A DNA stretch of 59,812 nt from Thalassotalea sp. (GCA_029237915.1 JAQWHD010000009.1:1-59812), one strand, 5' to 3'. Counted from the stretch's first letter, positions 1-8,045 are shown. Made by a program: numbers and translations. Notes: generated by a model from the sequence alone, not told the origin.

Positions 1-113
1 CAAATGTTATTGGTTTTTGAGGGGTAAAATGGCTGTAGAGTTGATATAGCTTAGATGTTGTATTTAGCAGTGAAAAATAACCTTAAATTAACAAGTTTTT
101 AACGACATTTTTT

Positions 114-306
114 TGCACTGTTTTACATTTGGTTAACGGTAATTTATCAGGCTTAGTTTAATATTAAACACAGTTAACTTTCATAGTTTTCCTCCCTGAA
201 ATGCTATATTTTTTATGCCACCCTACTTTGGGTGGTTTTTTTTTGCTTTTTTTGGTGGTTGGGGTAAGGCGAAAGAATGGATTCCCGTCGTCACGGGAAC
301 GACGAG
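114..306 (+). repeat. Repeat module copy A (terminator-bearing direct repeat)
   Basis: First of three direct copies of an intergenic module. It starts with a TGCACTGTTTTACATTTGGT-like box (114-134), continues with a block from 176 that is nearly identical in all copies (AACTTTCATAG...CCACC), includes a T-tailed hairpin and ends with a palindromic TTCCCGTCGTCACGGGAA element (282-299). Unlike copies B and C it lacks the GTCATGCCGGACTTGATCC palindrome in the middle. The gene whose end it might terminate lies outside the window. Confidence 0.75.
217..246 (+). terminator. Rho-independent terminator in module A
   Basis: CCACCC (218-223) pairs with GGGTGG (230-235), followed by ten T residues. It reads on the plus strand, so it would stop a transcript entering from the left edge of the window. 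From here to 590 I see only short repeats (degenerate GGTATGAC boxes near 345, 411 and 468, and a tandem ATGAGAGTAAAT pair near 491-514) and no convincing gene. Confidence 0.6.
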
Positions 307-590
307 TGAGTTGAGGGAGCGACGAGATAAGATACAGGCATTCACCGGTATGACGATGTGAGGCATGCTCCTTGGATCGTTCTAATTAGTTGCGTCCATG
401 CAACGATTCGCAGGTATGACAAATAGATGTTTAGAGCAACAAATGAAAGATACTGGCCGACGCCAGTATGACTGTGTAACGGCTGTAAATATGAGAGTAA
501 ATATGAGAGTAAATAGTCCATCAACTTGTAAAGCACCATTAACAGCTCTATAATTAGCGCCATTAACAGTGCTTTTATAGTAGATAGATA

Positions 591-854
591 ATGACACATT
601 TGACAGCAAATGAATTAAAGCGTGGTGGTGTTACGGTTATAGAGCAAGCAATACAAGATTCCTCTGATGCCTCAGTGACAATTGATGTTAGAGGTCGATC
701 TAAATATGTGATCTTGCCAATTGCTGCCTACGATAAATTTAGAGAATATGAACTAGATAATGCGATTGCCGAAGCTCAAGCATGTTATGACGTTGGTGAT
801 GTAGAAGAAGTTAAAGATTTTGATGCTTTAGCTAAGCAATTACATAACCTTTAA
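591..854 (+). CDS. Phd/YefM-family antitoxin
   Basis: This 87-residue protein has the Phd/YefM layout: an N-terminal DNA-binding part with the segment VTIDVRGRSKYVILPIAAYD (residues about 29-48), typical of the strand-helix region that forms the repressor dimer, then an acidic, probably disordered tail (YELDNAIAEA...DVEEVKDFD) that would wrap the toxin. It ends two bases before the toxin start, the usual antitoxin-first order, so the pair is probably cotranscribed and autorepressed. No strong Shine-Dalgarno is visible before the ATG. It is flanked by repeat modules A and B, consistent with an accessory insertion. The family call is confident; the exact subfamily is not. Confidence 0.85.
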   Translation: MTHLTANELKRGGVTVIEQAIQDSSDASVTIDVRGRSKYVILPIAAYDKFREYELDNAIAEAQACYDVGDVEEVKDFDALAKQLHNL

Positions 855-856
855 TT

Positions 857-1123
857 ATGTTAAAAATTATAAAACCCGCCTCTTACAGTAAACGTGAGCA
901 AAGGTTCTTTAAGGGCCGAAAACAGTTAATTAACCAATATATAAAAACACTTAAATTATTGTCTTTAGATCCTATGCATCCAGCACTTAGGTTGCATAAG
1001 GTTAAAAGCAAAGATTGTTATTCTGTTTCGATTAATATGCAATATAGGATCTTGTTAACGTTTAAATACCTTGATAATGGTGAGATTTTATTGATTGATA
1101 TAGGCGATCATAGTATTTATTAA
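857..1123 (+). CDS. RelE/ParE-superfamily toxin
   Basis: This 88-residue basic protein follows the antitoxin by two bases. The central LRLHKVKSKDCYSVSINMQY and the C-terminal ILLIDIGDHSIY resemble the beta-sheet core and the IGDHxIY ending common in RelE/YafQ/HigB-like toxins. Such proteins are usually ribosome-dependent mRNA interferases (RelE, YafQ) or gyrase poisons (ParE); the sequence alone does not decide which. The N-terminus is Lys/Arg rich (YSKREQRFFKGRKQ). The gene is full length, so the module may be active. The hairpin of repeat module B (1269-1297) is the likely terminator of the pair. Confidence 0.85.
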   Translation: MLKIIKPASYSKREQRFFKGRKQLINQYIKTLKLLSLDPMHPALRLHKVKSKDCYSVSINMQYRILLTFKYLDNGEILLIDIGDHSIY

Positions 1124-1145
1124 CAATACATTCACAACAAAGTGT

Positions 1146-1353
1146 TGCAGTGTTTTACATTTGGTTCTATTCATTATTGGCTAATTTAGATTTACGTACA
1201 CCGTCATGCCGGACTTGATCCGGTATAACTTTCATAGTTTTCCTCCCTGAAATGCTATATTTTTTATGCCACCGATTCAGTAGGTGGTTATTTTTTTGCT
1301 TGTTTTTGATTGTTTTGGCAAAGCAAAAGAATAGATTCCCGTCGACACGGGAA
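1146..1353 (+). repeat. Repeat module copy B
   Basis: Second direct copy, 1032 bases from copy A. It matches copy C over nearly its whole length: the TTTTACATTTGGTT box (1153-1166), ATTGGCTAATTTAGATTTAC, the GTCATGCCGGACTTGATCC palindrome (1203-1226), the AACTTTCATAGTTTTCCTCC block (from 1227), a hairpin and a TTCCCGTCGACACGGGAA palindrome (1335-1352). Confidence 0.8.
1269..1297 (+). terminator. Terminator of the toxin-antitoxin pair (module B)
   Basis: CCACC (1270-1274) pairs with GGTGG (1283-1287), followed by a T-rich tract TTATTTTTTT. The stem is five pairs with an 8-base loop, weaker than in copies A and C. It lies about 145 bases after the toxin stop codon. Confidence 0.5.
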
Positions 1354-1404
1354 CTACGAGTGAGTTGTGGATAAGGCTATAACTGTTGAAGCAACAAAAG
1401 AAAG

Positions 1405-1471
1405 ATACCGGATCGAGTCCGGCATGACGTACCCAAATAAAATGGATTCCCGTCGTCACGGGAACGACGAG
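1405..1471. repeat. Two short palindromic repeats
   Basis: ATACCGGATCGAGTCCGGCA at 1405-1424 is the inverted form of the palindrome inside modules B and C, and TTCCCGTCGTCACGGGAA at 1447-1464 followed by CGACGAG is another copy of the module-end palindrome. Both lie just downstream of the TauE/SafE gene and could fold in its 3' end. Confidence 0.7.
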
Positions 1472-1502
1472 TTAGTTTAGTGAACGAGAACAAATGAAGG
1501 TT

Positions 1503-2258
1503 TTAAAACGCTTTATACAGCAGTGCGATGCCGGTGAGTATTGTCATTATTTCAAAGGTTCTTTTCACTAATACATTGCCTTTGGCTATGGCTAAATGAG
1601 CGCCTACATAGCCCCCTATTAGCGCGCCTAATATTAAAGCAGGTAGCCAATCCCATTTTATAGTTTCTTGCAGTGCTAAGGTTATAGCTCCCGTACCATT
1701 CCACAATATACCAACCATAACTAAAGTATATGAAACGGCTCTGGCGTAGTTCATACCAAACCAATGAATAAGCCATATGGTGACAAATAAACCAGTACCT
1801 GAGGTTAATGAACCATTGAGTATGCCTAATAAAAATAAACCTAGCCCGCCAATTACGTAGCCTTTAAGGTTTAGGTTTTTTAAGCCATCTACCATGCCTA
1901 GACTTGGTTTAAGGATTGAATAAACGCCAAGAGCTATGGTTAAACAGCCTAGGGAGACCATAGCGAGATGTTCTGGAATGTTGAGTATTAGGTTCGCACC
2001 TAGAATAACGCCAGGTAATGCGCCAGCGGTCATAATAGTGACTAACTGCCATTTAAAACCGCCATGTTTTAAATGTTTAACTGAAGCACCAACGCCTAGT
2101 GCGACTGCGGCGATTTTATGGGTGACTAATGCAACGCCAAACGGTAGACCTAAGAATATTAACGCGGGTAGTTGTAATAGCCCTGCTCCACCACCAGCAA
2201 GTGAGGATAAGGTGTTGGCGACTAAGCTGATGAAAAATAGAAAAATATGTTCGAGCAT
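1503..2258 (-). CDS. TauE/SafE (TSUP) family membrane permease
   Basis: The 251-residue protein is strongly hydrophobic throughout, with about eight predicted membrane segments. It has the TSUP hallmark near the N-terminus, the glycine-rich GGGAGLLQLP (residues 22-31), and a matching second half (GSLTSGTGLFVTIWLIHW around residue 150). Family members are proposed to export or take up sulfite, sulfonates or other small organosulfur anions; the substrate here cannot be read from sequence. The size is normal for the family and the ATG start is well placed. It is transcribed opposite to the toxin-antitoxin pair and is bracketed by repeat modules B and C, so it belongs to the same accessory patch. 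No clear terminator other than the palindromes at 1405-1471 is seen. Confidence 0.85.
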   Translation of the reverse strand: MLEHIFLFFISLVANTLSSLAGGGAGLLQLPALIFLGLPFGVALVTHKIAAVALGVGASVKHLKHGGFKWQLVTIMTAGALPGVILGANLILNIPEHLAMVSLGCLTIALGVYSILKPSLGMVDGLKNLNLKGYVIGGLGLFLLGILNGSLTSGTGLFVTIWLIHWFGMNYARAVSYTLVMVGILWNGTGAITLALQETIKWDWLPALILGALIGGYVGAHLAIAKGNVLVKRTFEIMTILTGIALLYKAF

Positions 2259-2338
2259 GGGATCTGGTATGGGTGGTGATTAATTAAAGCCTAACATGCT
2301 TAACTAAAGATATTAACCAATTTATTACAACAAACTAT

Positions 2339-2554
2339 TGCACAGTATTACATTTGGTTTGTATGTATTATTGGCTAATTTAGATTTACATACACCGTCA
2401 TGCCGGACTTGATCCGGTATAACTTTCATAGTTTTGCTCCCTGAAATGCTATATTTTTTTATGCCACCTATTATGTAGGTGGTTTTTTTTTGCTTTTTTT
2501 TGGGTGGCTTGGGTGAAGCGGAAGAATGGATTCCCTCCTTCGAGGGAACGACGA
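2339..2554 (+). repeat. Repeat module copy C
   Basis: Third direct copy, 1193 bases from copy B: TTACATTTGGTT box (2348-2359), ATTGGCTAATTTAGATTTAC, GTCATGCCGGACTTGATCC palindrome (2398-2420), AACTTTCATAGTTTTGCTCC block from 2421, a T-tailed hairpin and a TTCCCTCCTTCGAGGGAA palindrome (2530-2547). It lies upstream of the TauE/SafE gene, so its plus-strand terminator has no plus-strand gene to serve. Confidence 0.8.
2463..2492 (+). terminator. Terminator hairpin of module C (orphan)
   Basis: CCACCTA (2465-2471) pairs with TAGGTGG (2476-2482), loop TTAT, then ten T residues. The stem differs from copies A and B in both arms, so pairing is preserved although sequence drifts. No plus-strand gene ends upstream. 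Confidence 0.55.
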
Positions 2555-2710
2555 GTCGGGAGCATGGGCACGACGAATACGTTTAGGGAACGACGAATAA
2601 AAGCATGGTTTCCGTCGACATGGGAACGACGAATCGGGAGCATGGGAACGACGAGAGTAAGTATGACTCATCTACATAAAGTGGGATTCCCGTCGTCACG
2701 GGAACGACGA
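2530..2710. repeat. Cluster of GGGAACGACGA palindromic repeats
   Basis: Six GGGAACGACGA-like units occur within about 180 bases (near 2544, 2566, 2586, 2622, 2644 and 2700), several preceded by the mirror arm TTCCCGTCG. The first and last are complete stem-loops; the middle ones are eroded. Translated, such repeats give the spurious SFPRRRESI-type peptides, so no protein is called here. Confidence 0.8.
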
Positions 2711-2746
2711 AGAGTAAGTAGACGTAGCTACATAAAAATAGAATAT

Positions 2747-2792
2747 AAAAAAACAGCTTGGATAACGTATTTACGTTTTCGCAAGCTGTTTT
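2747..2792 (-). terminator. Terminator of the CstA-family gene
   Basis: AAACAGCTTG (2751-2760) pairs with CAAGCTGTTT (2782-2791), with an inner AACGTA/TACGTT stem; the minus-strand transcript ends in a run of seven U residues. It lies 28 bases after the stop codon of the 2820-4286 gene. Confidence 0.8.
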
Positions 2793-2819
2793 GCTATCTA
2801 TAAAGGTAAAAGCTAGAAG

Positions 2820-4286
2820 TTAAGCTACTACACTTTTATTTTTGCTGTGTGCGTTTATCACGAAGATTAAGGCAATGACCGCAGTTATCGCTCCAATCAT
2901 TGGCGCGTAATCTAATGGTAAATTAACACCTATAGCCGCGGTTGAAATAAACGATACCGTTACGCCAGTTGCCATTACTGCTGGAATACTTACAATCCAG
3001 TGGAACGTGCCACGGTCGAATAAGTACTTAGTTGCTAGCCACAATACGCTGGTAGAAAGCAGCATGTTAGAGAAAGCGAAGTATCTCCAAATTAAACTAA
3101 AATCAATCTTCGTCATAAAGTAGGCAACAATTAAAATTGGTAGCGCTAATAAAATTCGATTACGCATACATTGCGGAATATTGAACGCATCTACTATGGT
3201 TAAACGTAAAGAGCGGAACGCTGTATCGCCTGAGGTGATTGGGAATATGGCTACGGCAATAATTGCCATAATGCCACCAAAAACACCTAAGTAACTGGTT
3301 GCTATGTGGTTAACGATAAGTCCTGGACCACCTTGCGCCAGTAACGCTTGCAGTTCAGGGTAACCTCCAGGAAACGCGGCAATACCAGCTAAAGCCCAAA
3401 CACAACCCACAATACCTTCAGAAATCATTGCACCGTAATAAACAGGGCGCACATATTTTTCGTTGGTTAAACATCGAGCCATAATTGGCGCTTGTGTTGA
3501 ATGAAAACCACTAATGGCACCACAAGTGATGGTTAAGAACAATAATGGCCAAATTGGCGCACCGTCTGGATTTGGTTGAAGAAATTCATGTTCATAATGG
3601 CTATGTGAGAAATAACCAAAGAAATCGTTTATTTCAGGTAAGTGCGGTGCGTTAAACAGCAATGCAACAGCCATAGAAACGGTCATCACGATCATTAACA
3701 AACCAAACAGAGGGTAAAATTTAGTGATGATTTTATCGATAGGCAATAATGTTGCTAAGAAGTAATAACCTAAAATAACTAATACCCAGAAGGTATTGCC
3801 AGAAAAGACTGTTCCTTCAAAAAAGCTTAAGTTACTTAATAAGCCTGCAGGGCTCATAATAAAGACAACACCAACAAAGAATAATAACATTGCCGTAAAT
3901 AACAGCATTAAACCTTTGAAGAAAACATTGAAGTATTTACCTGCAATTTCTGGCAAACTTTTGCCGTCTTCTTTTATGCTCATTACGCCCGAAAAGAAGT
4001 CATGAACCGCGCCGCCAAGCACATTACCTAGAACTATCCAGACTAATGCAACCGGACCATAAATAGCACCTAAGATAGGACCAAAAATAGGACCCACACC
4101 GGCAATATTTAAAAATTGAATTAAAAACGCTTTAACGGGATGAATTGGTACATAATCCACGCCTTCAGCTAAACGCTGCTGTGGTGTTTTTAAGCTCGGG
4201 TCTAACTTAGCCTGCCTCTCAACAAATGGGCTATAAAACTTATAGCCAAGAAACAGTATTGTTAAGCAAATAAAAAATATAAGCAT
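2820..4286 (-). CDS. CstA-family transporter (short form)
   Basis: The 488-residue protein is a polytopic inner-membrane protein with about 13 hydrophobic segments. The N-terminal half has CstA family signatures: FVERQAKLDP, GVDYVPIHPVKAFLIQFLNI, AGVGPIFGPILGAIYGP and GGAVHDFFSGVMSI. CstA and BtsT of E. coli take up pyruvate or peptides under carbon starvation but are about 700 residues long; this is the shorter branch that lacks the long C-terminal extension. The family is sure, the substrate (pyruvate, peptides or amino acids) is not. It is a single gene with its own terminator downstream; the 131-base gap upstream would hold the promoter. Confidence 0.87.
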   Translation of the reverse strand: MLIFFICLTILFLGYKFYSPFVERQAKLDPSLKTPQQRLAEGVDYVPIHPVKAFLIQFLNIAGVGPIFGPILGAIYGPVALVWIVLGNVLGGAVHDFFSGVMSIKEDGKSLPEIAGKYFNVFFKGLMLLFTAMLLFFVGVVFIMSPAGLLSNLSFFEGTVFSGNTFWVLVILGYYFLATLLPIDKIITKFYPLFGLLMIVMTVSMAVALLFNAPHLPEINDFFGYFSHSHYEHEFLQPNPDGAPIWPLLFLTITCGAISGFHSTQAPIMARCLTNEKYVRPVYYGAMISEGIVGCVWALAGIAAFPGGYPELQALLAQGGPGLIVNHIATSYLGVFGGIMAIIAVAIFPITSGDTAFRSLRLTIVDAFNIPQCMRNRILLALPILIVAYFMTKIDFSLIWRYFAFSNMLLSTSVLWLATKYLFDRGTFHWIVSIPAVMATGVTVSFISTAAIGVNLPLDYAPMIGAITAVIALIFVINAHSKNKSVVA

Positions 4287-4417
4287 AATGATCTTCTTTT
4301 TTAGTAGATGTAAGAAATCTTTCTGAGTTTGTTGTTTATCATATTTCTATCGATGATAAATGCATTTTGGTTATTGATACTTAAAGATAGCTAAAATTTA
4401 GCTATTCGTTAACTAAG

Positions 4418-4612
4418 TTACGCTCTTTTGGCTTTAAATTTAAATGGCGTCAACATACCATATCTTAATGTCAGCGCACTCAAAGCTTTATTACAGGCTA
4501 ATGATTTTGTTAATGCATGACAAAAATGAGACGTTACTACTTTGTCATTTATATCTATCGCATCGACTTTGTAGAAGAAAGGCTTTTTAATTAAAGTCAT
4601 TAATATATTCAT
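4418..4612 (-). CDS. Small hypothetical basic protein (64 residues)
   Basis: An open frame of 64 codons preceded by AGGT about ten bases before the ATG. The protein is basic, ends in PFKFKAKRA, and has no signal peptide or membrane segment. I do not recognise it. It lies alone in the gap between the CstA-family gene and the DUF3293 gene on the same strand. It could be a real small gene or a chance frame; the phrase RYGMLTPFKFKAK does not suggest a shadow of another gene, since nothing is coded on the other strand. Confidence 0.4.
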   Translation of the reverse strand: MNILMTLIKKPFFYKVDAIDINDKVVTSHFCHALTKSLACNKALSALTLRYGMLTPFKFKAKRA

Positions 4613-4784
4613 AGCTAATTACCTAATATGATTTTTTATATAATCACTATTTTACAGACTTAACCTTACCAATGCTCTGTCTGTTACAGGTTAGTTACAA
4701 ATATCACATGTTAAATACCACAAGAGGTACAGATAACATTATATCAGTTAAAAAATAGCTAGAGAAAGTAACTAAATATCTAAG

Positions 4785-5198
4785 TTACTTAGTTTCAATC
4801 AAGCTGACTAAACCTTTATCGTCTAACCACACATACGCCATTTGCTTAAATTGTTTAGCTAAGCTAGTTGCTTGTTGTTTGCTTATATTGGTAATTAACA
4901 AACTTGCCTCTTTTGGCCAGTCACCTTTTGGCCCTGCGCCATACCCTTGATGGCAGGTTAAATTTAGTTTTTTTACCGCGCTAATTAATTGCTGATGACG
5001 CTTTTTGTTCTCGCTCTCACTCAAACGTTTACTCATTGGATTGTCAGCGGTAATAAATGCTGCTGTAGGTAAATCGAAGGTGTGTAAGTAACGACTTAAT
5101 GTTCTGTCGGTATCGCCAATATTAATTTGCCAAAAGCCTAGTTCATCATCAATGATGTAATCAGTATTTAAATACGCTTGTTGCAAATTTTTATCCAT
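4785..5198 (-). CDS. DUF3293 domain protein
   Basis: The 137-residue soluble protein resembles DUF3293 proteins: FITADNPMSKRLSESENKKR (about residues 48-67) matches the family's TAxNPxS...N motif, followed by GYGAGPKGDWPKEASLLI. The function is unknown for the family. There is no signal peptide, so it is probably cytoplasmic. It is transcribed divergently from the yghU-like gene, and the 154-base gap between them would hold both promoters. The start ATG is the only good one near the conserved N-terminus. Confidence 0.75.
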   Translation of the reverse strand: MDKNLQQAYLNTDYIIDDELGFWQINIGDTDRTLSRYLHTFDLPTAAFITADNPMSKRLSESENKKRHQQLISAVKKLNLTCHQGYGAGPKGDWPKEASLLITNISKQQATSLAKQFKQMAYVWLDDKGLVSLIETK

Positions 5199-5352
5199 GA
5201 ACTCGGTCTACTTAGTATGTTTTTGTTTATGTTACAGATAAATAGCATTTTTGTCGGCTTATTTTGCGGTTTATAGAAAATAAATAGGCTACAGTAATGT
5301 GTATATTTAATTTAAATATTTTAATTATTTCACTTAATAATAGGATTTCCAT

Positions 5353-6195
5353 ATGAGCGACAGCAGTTACACTCCTCCTAAAATTTGGCAATGGGACAGT
5401 GCCAATGGTGGCAAGTTTGCCAATATTAATCGCCCTATTGCTGGTGCAACACATGAAAAAGAATTACCAAAAGGTAAGCACCCTTTCCAGCTGTACTCAT
5501 TAGCAACCCCTAATGGCGTTAAAGTGACCATATTATTTGAAGAGTTATTAGCGCTTGGCATTAAAGAAGCGGAATACGATGCTTACTTAATTGATATCTC
5601 TGAAGGCGATCAGTTTAGTAGTGGTTTTGTTGACGTTAACCCAAATTCAAAAATACCTGCACTAGTTGATAACTCCGGTTCAGAGCGCTTATGTCTATTT
5701 GAATCAGGCGCGATGTTATTGCACTTAGCTGAAAAATTTGATGCCTTTATTCCTAAAGATGTTGCCGGCAGAGCCCAATGTTTATCGTGGCTATTTTGGC
5801 AAGTGGGTAGTGGCCCATTCTTAGGAGGTGGCTTTGGTCACTTTTATGCTTACGCACCAGAAAAGTTTGAATACCCGATTAATCGCTTTGCTATGGAAGT
5901 AAAACGCCAGCTTGACGTATTAGATAAACATTTAGAGCATAACCGCTATATGTGCGGCGATGACTACACCATAGCTGACATGGCTATTTGGCCTTGGTAT
6001 GGAGCTTTAGTATTAAACAAAGTGTATGAAGCGGCAGAGTTTTTACAAGTACACACTTATAAGCATTTAAACCGTTGGACTAATGAAATAAACGAACGTG
6101 AAGCAGTCATTCGCGGCAAGATGGTTAATCGCAGTTGGGGGGAAGAAGATGAGCAACTTCCTGAACGCCATAGCGGTGATGATTTTAAGCGTTAA
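5353..6195 (+). CDS. yghU: Glutathione S-transferase of the YghU type (disulfide-bond oxidoreductase)
   Basis: The 280-residue protein has the long N-terminal extension characteristic of YghU (YTPPKIWQWDSANGGKFANI), then a thioredoxin-fold domain (about residues 47-130; HPFQLYSLATPNGVKVTILF and the NPNSKIPALVD glutathione-binding stretch) and the helical C-terminal GST domain (ADMAIWPWYGALV). YghU binds two glutathione molecules and reduces disulfides rather than conjugating substrates; the cytoplasm is its likely place. The ATG at 5353 is preceded by AGGA. A strong terminator follows at 6329-6355. Length and motifs agree with the family, so the call is firm. Confidence 0.92.
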   Translation: MSDSSYTPPKIWQWDSANGGKFANINRPIAGATHEKELPKGKHPFQLYSLATPNGVKVTILFEELLALGIKEAEYDAYLIDISEGDQFSSGFVDVNPNSKIPALVDNSGSERLCLFESGAMLLHLAEKFDAFIPKDVAGRAQCLSWLFWQVGSGPFLGGGFGHFYAYAPEKFEYPINRFAMEVKRQLDVLDKHLEHNRYMCGDDYTIADMAIWPWYGALVLNKVYEAAEFLQVHTYKHLNRWTNEINEREAVIRGKMVNRSWGEEDEQLPERHSGDDFKR

Positions 6196-6328
6196 AATTA
6201 AAGTTTAAATAAAAGTTTAAATTTAAATTAAAAAAATTGAACTTTATAAGTTAATGCTCGTCATAACATACAGTTAAGAAGATAATTTTCTCCCCTGTTT
6301 ATTATTAATTTACTTTATATTTGATTTT

Positions 6329-6355
6329 AACCTCCGCATGCGGAGGTTTTTTTTT
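6329..6355 (+). terminator. Terminator of the yghU-like gene
   Basis: The perfect palindrome CCTCCGCATGCGGAGG (6331-6346), extended by AA/TT, is followed by nine T residues on the plus strand. Confidence 0.9.
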
Positions 6356-6425
6356 GCCTAAATTAATAAGCTAACAATGCAGGGGAAGTTTAATTTATTG
6401 GTATTAGGAAGATAATAAACTTCTA

Positions 6426-6584
6426 TTACGCTTTGTATTTTATTTTTTTAGAGATGCTACACAGCGATTTTGCAACTGGTGTAAATACATAAGTAATTGC
6501 TTCAAACAATAAGATCAATAATTCAATTGATAATATGGTGGTATTGATCACTAATTTTTTGCCTAAATTTAAGATATTTAACAT
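6426..6584 (-). CDS. Small membrane protein (52 residues), unlisted small gene
   Basis: A 52-codon frame starts with ATG at 6584 and stops at 6426. It is preceded by AGAGGA eight bases before the ATG, one of the best ribosome binding sites in the region. The predicted peptide begins MLNILNLGKKLVINTTILSI, continues with a strongly hydrophobic stretch (ELLILLFEAITYVF, residues 21-34), and ends in a basic tail (SKKIKYKA), i.e. a single-span membrane protein, positive inside. It lies beyond the fadL terminator (6746-6765) and so needs its own promoter. I do not recognise the family. A longer minus-strand frame at 6523-6729 overlaps it in another frame and has no such binding site. Confidence 0.6.
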   Translation of the reverse strand: MLNILNLGKKLVINTTILSIELLILLFEAITYVFTPVAKSLCSISKKIKYKA

Positions 6585-6745
6585 GCTCGCATCCTCTAAC
6601 ACTATGGTTTTGTCTTTCTATGGTTTGATAATACGTAATAATTTGTATCTGTGTGTATCGCCTTTGTAACAAAACTGCGTAGATGTAAAATGATGTGTGT
6701 ATGCTTATATCAACAACTGAATTATTCAACGTTTAAACATAAAAA

Positions 6746-6765
6746 AAAGGTGCCGAAGCACCTTT
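6746..6765 (-). terminator. Terminator of the fadL-like gene
   Basis: AAAGGTGC/GCACCTTT stem closed by the stable tetraloop UUCG on the minus strand, followed by a run of U residues (A run 6741-6748). It is 30 bases after the stop codon. Confidence 0.88.
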
Positions 6766-6794
6766 GATATTAAATTAGATTGTAAACCTGAAAG

Positions 6795-8045
6795 TTAAAA
6801 TGAACGACTGTATTGGACTGAGTAAATCATCGCATTCGCTTCTGATGTAGCGGTCATTGCGCGTGGTGCGCCACTAACGAGTGACTCACTGGCATCAAGC
6901 TCTTCACCTTTAACATAGGTAAAACCAAAATCGATACTCGATTGCTCTTTGGTGTTATAGGTAAAACCTGCTGAGTACCATTGTCTGTCTGAATCAGGAA
7001 CAGAAACCGTTGTTGTTGTATTCTGCGCGGCTTCATCATGCATAACACCACCGCGGACCGTCCAAGTTTCGCTGATATCGTAAGTAGCACCTAAAGCGTA
7101 ATGCATACTATCTTCCCAGTTATAGCTTTTACTGAATGAATCGTTGGTTATTTCTAACTTGTCAAACTCACTCCACTGCGTCCACTGCACACTGTAGTGC
7201 ATTGCAAATTTAGTAGTAAGTTGGTGAAAACCTGAAAATATTAATGTATCAGGTAAAGGTAAAATTAATTCTTCGCTGTTTAAGTTAGCACCTAAATAAG
7301 ACATATCGCCATCAGCTTTAAGATCTGGACTATAACGGTAAGCTAAGCCAAAGCGATGAGCATCGTTAACTTCATAAACAACACCTAAGTTATAACCAAA
7401 ACCATAGGCGGTTGCGTCAACGTCAAGTACTGACATATCTACATTTTCGGTTACTAAGTCGCGTTCCAGTATTCCTTGGCCAACAACTAAATCGAGACCA
7501 GCACCAACACTCCATTGATCATTGATGCGATATGATGCACTGGCACCTAAGGTAATACTTTTGATTTCAGTATGCCCACCAAATACACTTGCGCCAGGAA
7601 CTTCACTACCAAAATCATTTTCAAATTCATGGTAAGTACCAAAGCTAGTGTACTCAGCAAAACCGATAGCCCACTTATCATTAAGTCGCTTTACGTAATA
7701 AATATTAGGTACGAAACTGGTTGCAGAGTTGGTTTGGTTGTCAACAGCGCCACGACCTGAATCGTTACCTAAATTAAAGTTAATGTCTTCAATTTTAATT
7801 TCAGTATCAATTGCGGTTAAGCCCATTGAAAACTCTGACGAATCAAATAACGCCATACCCGCTGCATTACGAGCAATAATAGAGGCGTTATCAGCAATTA
7901 CCGCATCACCTGCAAATGCTCGGCCTAAACCCGTTGCCGATTGACTGTTTAATTGAAAGCCAGCAGCCATACTTTGGCCAGACGTTAAGGTTAAAGATAA
8001 AACTAATAGTGATTTATTAAATGGTTTATTTGAATTATTTTGCAT
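6795..8045 (-). CDS. OmpP1/FadL-family outer-membrane transporter
   Basis: The 416-residue protein has a signal peptide ending near SMAA (residue 27/28) followed by GFQLNSQSATGLGRAFAGDA, the typical FadL N-terminal hatch region, then the NAAGMA motif and alternating amphipathic strands of a 14-strand barrel, ending in the aromatic terminal strand VQYSRSF. FadL proteins take up long-chain fatty acids and other hydrophobic compounds across the outer membrane. It is a single gene with a strong terminator. The upstream region holds a FadR-like palindrome (8195-8207), in line with fatty-acid control. There may be fadL paralogues elsewhere, so no symbol is given. Confidence 0.88.
   Translation of the reverse strand: MQNNSNKPFNKSLLVLSLTLTSGQSMAAGFQLNSQSATGLGRAFAGDAVIADNASIIARNAAGMALFDSSEFSMGLTAIDTEIKIEDINFNLGNDSGRGAVDNQTNSATSFVPNIYYVKRLNDKWAIGFAEYTSFGTYHEFENDFGSEVPGASVFGGHTEIKSITLGASASYRINDQWSVGAGLDLVVGQGILERDLVTENVDMSVLDVDATAYGFGYNLGVVYEVNDAHRFGLAYRYSPDLKADGDMSYLGANLNSEELILPLPDTLIFSGFHQLTTKFAMHYSVQWTQWSEFDKLEITNDSFSKSYNWEDSMHYALGATYDISETWTVRGGVMHDEAAQNTTTTVSVPDSDRQWYSAGFTYNTKEQSSIDFGFTYVKGEELDASESLVSGAPRAMTATSEANAMIYSVQYSRSF

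Noticed and set aside
342-609. Open frames on the minus strand upstream of the antitoxin gene
   Set aside because: They read through short repeats and the tandem ATGAGAGTAAAT unit, lack ribosome sites, and translate to low-complexity Leu/Tyr-rich peptides.
1277-1459. 60-codon minus-strand frame
   Set aside because: It lies wholly in module B and adjoining palindromes; the peptide (RHAGLDPV...) is a repeat translation.
114-2554. Integron cassette array
   Set aside because: The repeats between the toxin-antitoxin and permease genes lack the GTTRRRY and RYYYAAC ends of attC sites, no integrase is present, and the repeats contain ordinary terminators.
2449-2803. Open frames giving SFPRRRES-like or ERRIGSMGTT-like peptides
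   Set aside because: These are translations of the palindromic GGGAACGACGA repeats, a well-known source of false proteins.
6523-6729. 68-codon minus-strand frame after fadL
   Set aside because: It overlaps the better supported 52-codon gene in another frame, has no ribosome site and no recognisable features.
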